A stretch of 42,444 nt of DNA, taken from Cylindrotheca closterium (taxonomy: Eukaryota; Bacillariophyta; Bacillariophyceae; Bacillariales; Bacillariaceae). Numbering within the stretch: the first letter of the stretch is position 1; each line of letters opens with the position of its first letter. Location: assembly GCA_933822405.4 (NCBI GenBank), contig CAKOGP040000724.1:1-42444 (forward strand), written 5' to 3'. Both the position numbers and the translations under genes were made by a program. The notes beneath the pieces are model-generated. The model ran no database searches, was not told the DNA's origin, and worked only from the letters and a program-made list of their open reading frames with translations. Shown here piece after piece: positions 39,421 to 42,444 of the stretch.

Positions 39421-40513
39421 AGGCGATCTGGTCTGATCATACCGTGCGCAATTCTCCTGCATGCAACCCTGTTCCACTTGACTCCTTTCAGAGACAATCC
39501 GCAGGCCCACTTCACCTGAAGGCAGCCTCTCTTCAACTTGAATCGCTTGTGACCCCCCCAGTAGATCCTTTTGCCTGGGCGCGGCGTCTTGCCTCCTCCC
39601 GTTGCTTCATCCGACGTAACCTCAGGAAACGATCTCCGGCCTTTTGCGACCGCCATTGTTTCTTCTTGGACTTCGCCGCCTGCACAGTCAAGAATTCCTT
39701 GCGCCACTTCACAGCATAATAATGGGTCTTAGCCTTGAGGTATTCCTTACGGTCCTGACGGAAGGCGGCCTCCAATTCCGTTGTCGTCTTCTTCCACGCG
39801 TCCGGTGTCTCAACCTTCTTCATCAATCTGCGGATTTTACACGAACTCACCCGGCAAACCTTCCTCCCCTTCAAAAGAATCTTCCACAAGGATTGGCGGT
39901 CCCAAAACTGTTGCATCTTAGGAGACCAAGGCACCGATCCATTAGTGACCCGTCTACATTTCTCCTCCGCATTTCGCCTTACGACGTACATCTGGTGGTG
40001 CAGGCAATTATAATGACGACCCATCTTTGCTGTCATGGTCCCTTCATTTAGTTGTAGTTGGTGGTGTAAGGACTCCAATCGAGATGAGATGGAGTATTCC
40101 TCGTAGCCCTTGTGAACAAGCTGCAGGTAGCGGTGGACTGCTGTAGTATCCAACATAGTAAGTTTGCGGGGTTTGTACGGGGTCTTCTGTGGTTTGTACC
40201 CTCCCAAAGATTTCTTCAGGTCGATATCAATCCAAATACCACAATGGTCGCAGGAGAAAAACTCATCAAAGTTGTCGTAACCTCCTGCCTGTACAGCCAC
40301 CCCAGAAGTTGTGAAAATGCCGTCAATCGGTTTGCCCCTTTTGTTCCGGTGCTGAGTGGCGGCCGTTCGACCGGAGTGCCGTTGGAGGATAGCTTCTTCC
40401 ATACCGACATCACAAAGACGTTGGCGAAAGGAAGAAGACTTTGTTGAGCTGATGTCCTCATTGGCGTCGACCCCCAAAATTACTTCACAGCCTTCATTGC
40501 GCCATTGGGTGAT
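39421..40513 (-). pseudogene. AP-endonuclease-like domain of a non-LTR element (C-terminal half)
   Basis: The - strand reading EVILGVDANED, HRNKRGKPIDGIFTTSGV and EFFSCDHCGIWIDIDL is the second half of an endonuclease/exonuclease/phosphatase domain. In relatives the last motif is SDH, here CDH. The linker to RT follows (KPRKLTMLDTTAVHRYL, long Lys/Arg-rich helices). At a G7 run (39553-39559) the frame is lost. In the next frame QVEQGCMQENCARYDQTRS, typical of the segment just before RT, runs to 39421. The RT and RNase H are missing. Similar domains occur in diatom non-LTR elements. Confidence 0.6.
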
Positions 40514-42444
40514 GGTCATGTCTTTAACAAATTCGGGAGTAAAACAATCTCTCAGGAGCATTTGTCTCAATTCCTTATTCACAGCATCCTTTCCATCATC
40601 ACCAAATTTCCTCAGTCCTTGATTGATGTAATACTGTTGAATGAAGTTCAGACCTTCATCAGTATCGAACTTGGCCTTGATCTGCATCATGCAACGAGCG
40701 ATCAGAATAGCGTTGTTGTGCTCTTCATAATCAGCTTTCATCTCATTCCCAATCTGTTGGAAACATAGATTGTGCTGTGCTTCAAGGATAGCTTTACTGT
40801 TCTTAGTACTGTGACTTCCTTCTTTGGTACGAATGCCAGATTTTAACTTGTTCTTCAACGGTTTCAATTCTCTCTCTCGATGCTTGTGTCTTGTCGCAAC
40901 TTGATTCTTGTTCTTATTGGCAGAACTACCACTCCTGCTCGAAGGCCATTCTCTTGGTTTCTTTGGAACTTGAGAAAGGTTCAGCCCGGACATTGCAGCT
41001 TGTGCATACTTTGCCCAGATCGAGTGACTTTTACTACTTGAGGCGTTTCTTCAGGCTCAAATACAATCTCTTCTTCTGGCGGCTCTTGTAGGTCCTCCAG
41101 ATCAGTAACGAGGCTCCCAATATCATCGGTTCCTCTATGGACATTTTCTTGATGGTGATCCAAATCGGCCACAATAGGTTCTTCCTCTTCATCGCCTTCA
41201 TCACCCAAATTGTCATCTGATTCATAGTTGACATCTCCACGGAATCTGACAGTGAGTTCTGGCATATCATCGACATCATTGTCTGCATCTGCCAAGAGCT
41301 CTTCTCTTTTGGAGTCATCAATATCATCAAATTGTCCAAGTAGGTTGAAATCACGTTCATCTTCATCTTCAGGTTCATAGTCCTGATCAAAGGCTTCTTC
41401 TAAGTAACCTTGTTCCGTGTCATCCACTCCTGCAATTTGATCGCCATCTTGAAATGTCTCCAAATCTCTCTTCTTATCAAAAAACTTCATGGAAGTAACA
41501 CCTTCGGCAGCAGCCCAAGCTTCAACACGCTGGATTACTTGATCGGTTACGGGTAGTACAACGACCTTGGGTCGGGAAATCATCTTCTTAGTATTGAGGT
41601 TGAGCACTTGGTGCCCAGTATGTTGTCCCTTTGTAGGTTCAATGTAAATCGCTTTGATACTCCGGGGTTCCATTGAATTGCTGGAATCTGTTCCAATTGC
41701 ATGAACATATTGTCCAAGTTCAGCAACCATGTCACTCTTGTAGTTGATATTGACATTATCAATGAGTTGCTGCGGACTGAAATGTGATGAGATACTGTCT
41801 TTCTGGGGAAAGACATTCAATAGCTCGGCGGCTCGACGTCCAAGACATTCAGGGATCACTTTTGGGACCACTTTGTAGGGTAATCGTGCAAGAGCTACTC
41901 TGACTCTTTCTTTCAGCGTCCTATTGTTTCGCTCAGCGGTAGGCTCGTGGTCTCCAGCTGCAGTCGGGTGAATAGTAACACCCGTATCGTCTAGCATATC
42001 ATCCGTGAGAGGAATGAACGCCCGATCACACTTGATGATCTTGACTTGAAAGCCTGCCTTGTTATAGCGGCAGAATATCTTATCCAATGTTTCAAATACA
42101 GGGTCAGTCTTCAGGTTCTGCACGGGAATACATGAGCGATAACCCACAGTGGTATCAATGCAGGTGAGAAACTTAGCATTCTTGATCTCCATGTGATCAA
42201 TACAGACGGTAATAGATCGATTGTGCTGATACAATTCCTCTGGTGGACTGAAGAAGTCGTCGTACATCTTCTTCGGAGTTGATCTTGTTGACTTGCCTTT
42301 CAATGTAGAGGCGCCAGGTCCAAAAATTGCTTCGGCATGATTGATCGCTTCTTCGGTGATAGGACAGTTCTTGATGAGACCAGATCGGATCGCATACTTC
42401 AGACTTTTGGTGCTTGGAGCATTGAGTATGTGCATTGCACTTCT
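40514..42444 (-). mobile_element. pol: Ty1/copia retrotransposon C, integrase to start of RT (truncated)
   Basis: The - strand reading from the right window edge contains integrase: CIDHMEIKNAKFLTCIDTTV and VKIIKCDRAFIPLTDDML (Asp residues), then GDHEPTAERNNRTLKERVR (Glu). Next is the target-related segment, an acidic linker (QDYEPEDEDERDFNLLGQF), and after a frame change near 41000 the piece before RT: EAQHNLCFQQIGNEMKADYE and YYINQGLRKFGDDGKDAVNK. At 40513 it passes, without a stop, into the non-LTR endonuclease relic. The RT core is absent. The N-terminal end continues past the window. Confidence 0.75.
40981..42435 (-). pseudogene. pol: copia C integrase ORF
   Basis: A 484-codon reading from the window edge to a stop at 40981-40983. 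It holds the integrase core and the acidic linker. It ends in the wrong frame (SGQSMHKLQCPG), overlapping the next ORF that starts at 40993. There is a frameshift within that overlap. The first codons (MHILNAPSTKSLKYAIRSGL) belong to the part between protease and integrase, so the true start is beyond the window. Confidence 0.7.

Overview
This window looks like nuclear DNA of a eukaryote, most probably a pennate diatom. The evidence is Ty1/copia elements with CoDi-like Gag and Pol proteins, a gene with two short introns (one GC-AG, one GT-AG), a Crinkler-type effector-like protein, and no prokaryotic operon structure. The species is an inference. One run of 14 N (24460-24473) marks an assembly gap.

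Layout. 1-5863: a degenerate Ty1/copia element (copia A, + strand) whose 5' LTR is cut by the window edge. It sits inside a second copia element (copia B, - strand, 5864-7697). 8218-9963: two RNase H relics of non-LTR type. 9970-10993: an unrecognised broken gene (-). 12448-15659: a decayed DDE transposase (+), probably Plavaka-like. 15859-22500: an unrecognised - strand gene split by a 5.8 kb array. The array (16245-22058) is LTR-gag-LTR-gag-LTR-gag-LTR, all on the - strand, flanked by one 4-bp target-site duplication. 23147-26996: a long broken acidic gene (-). 28858-30350: a three-exon gene (+). 31014-33158: small relics, including the N-terminus of a copia Gag. 33675-35210: an intact gene (-) joining coiled coil, PD-(D/E)XK-like nuclease and kinase-like domains. 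36110-39420: a Ty3/gypsy element (+) cut off at its RT active site. 39421-42444: a non-LTR endonuclease relic fused in frame to a third copia pol (copia C, -), which runs off the window.

What stands out is the tandem Gag-only LTR element. Each 1849-bp unit has a 266-bp LTR, a polypurine tract and one intact Gag ORF of about 436 codons, with no protease, integrase or RT. The two inner LTRs are identical to each other. The two outer LTRs share a different, older set of variants. This mosaic suggests that a recent multimer recombined into an old resident copy. Removing the array plus one 4-bp duplication rejoins the interrupted reading frame of the target gene.

Few genes here look functional: the three gag ORFs of the array (the third has lost its ATG), the nuclease-kinase gene and perhaps the spliced gene. 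Nearly everything else is transposon debris broken by stops and frameshifts. Several of the frameshifts lie at homopolymer runs, so some may be sequencing errors.
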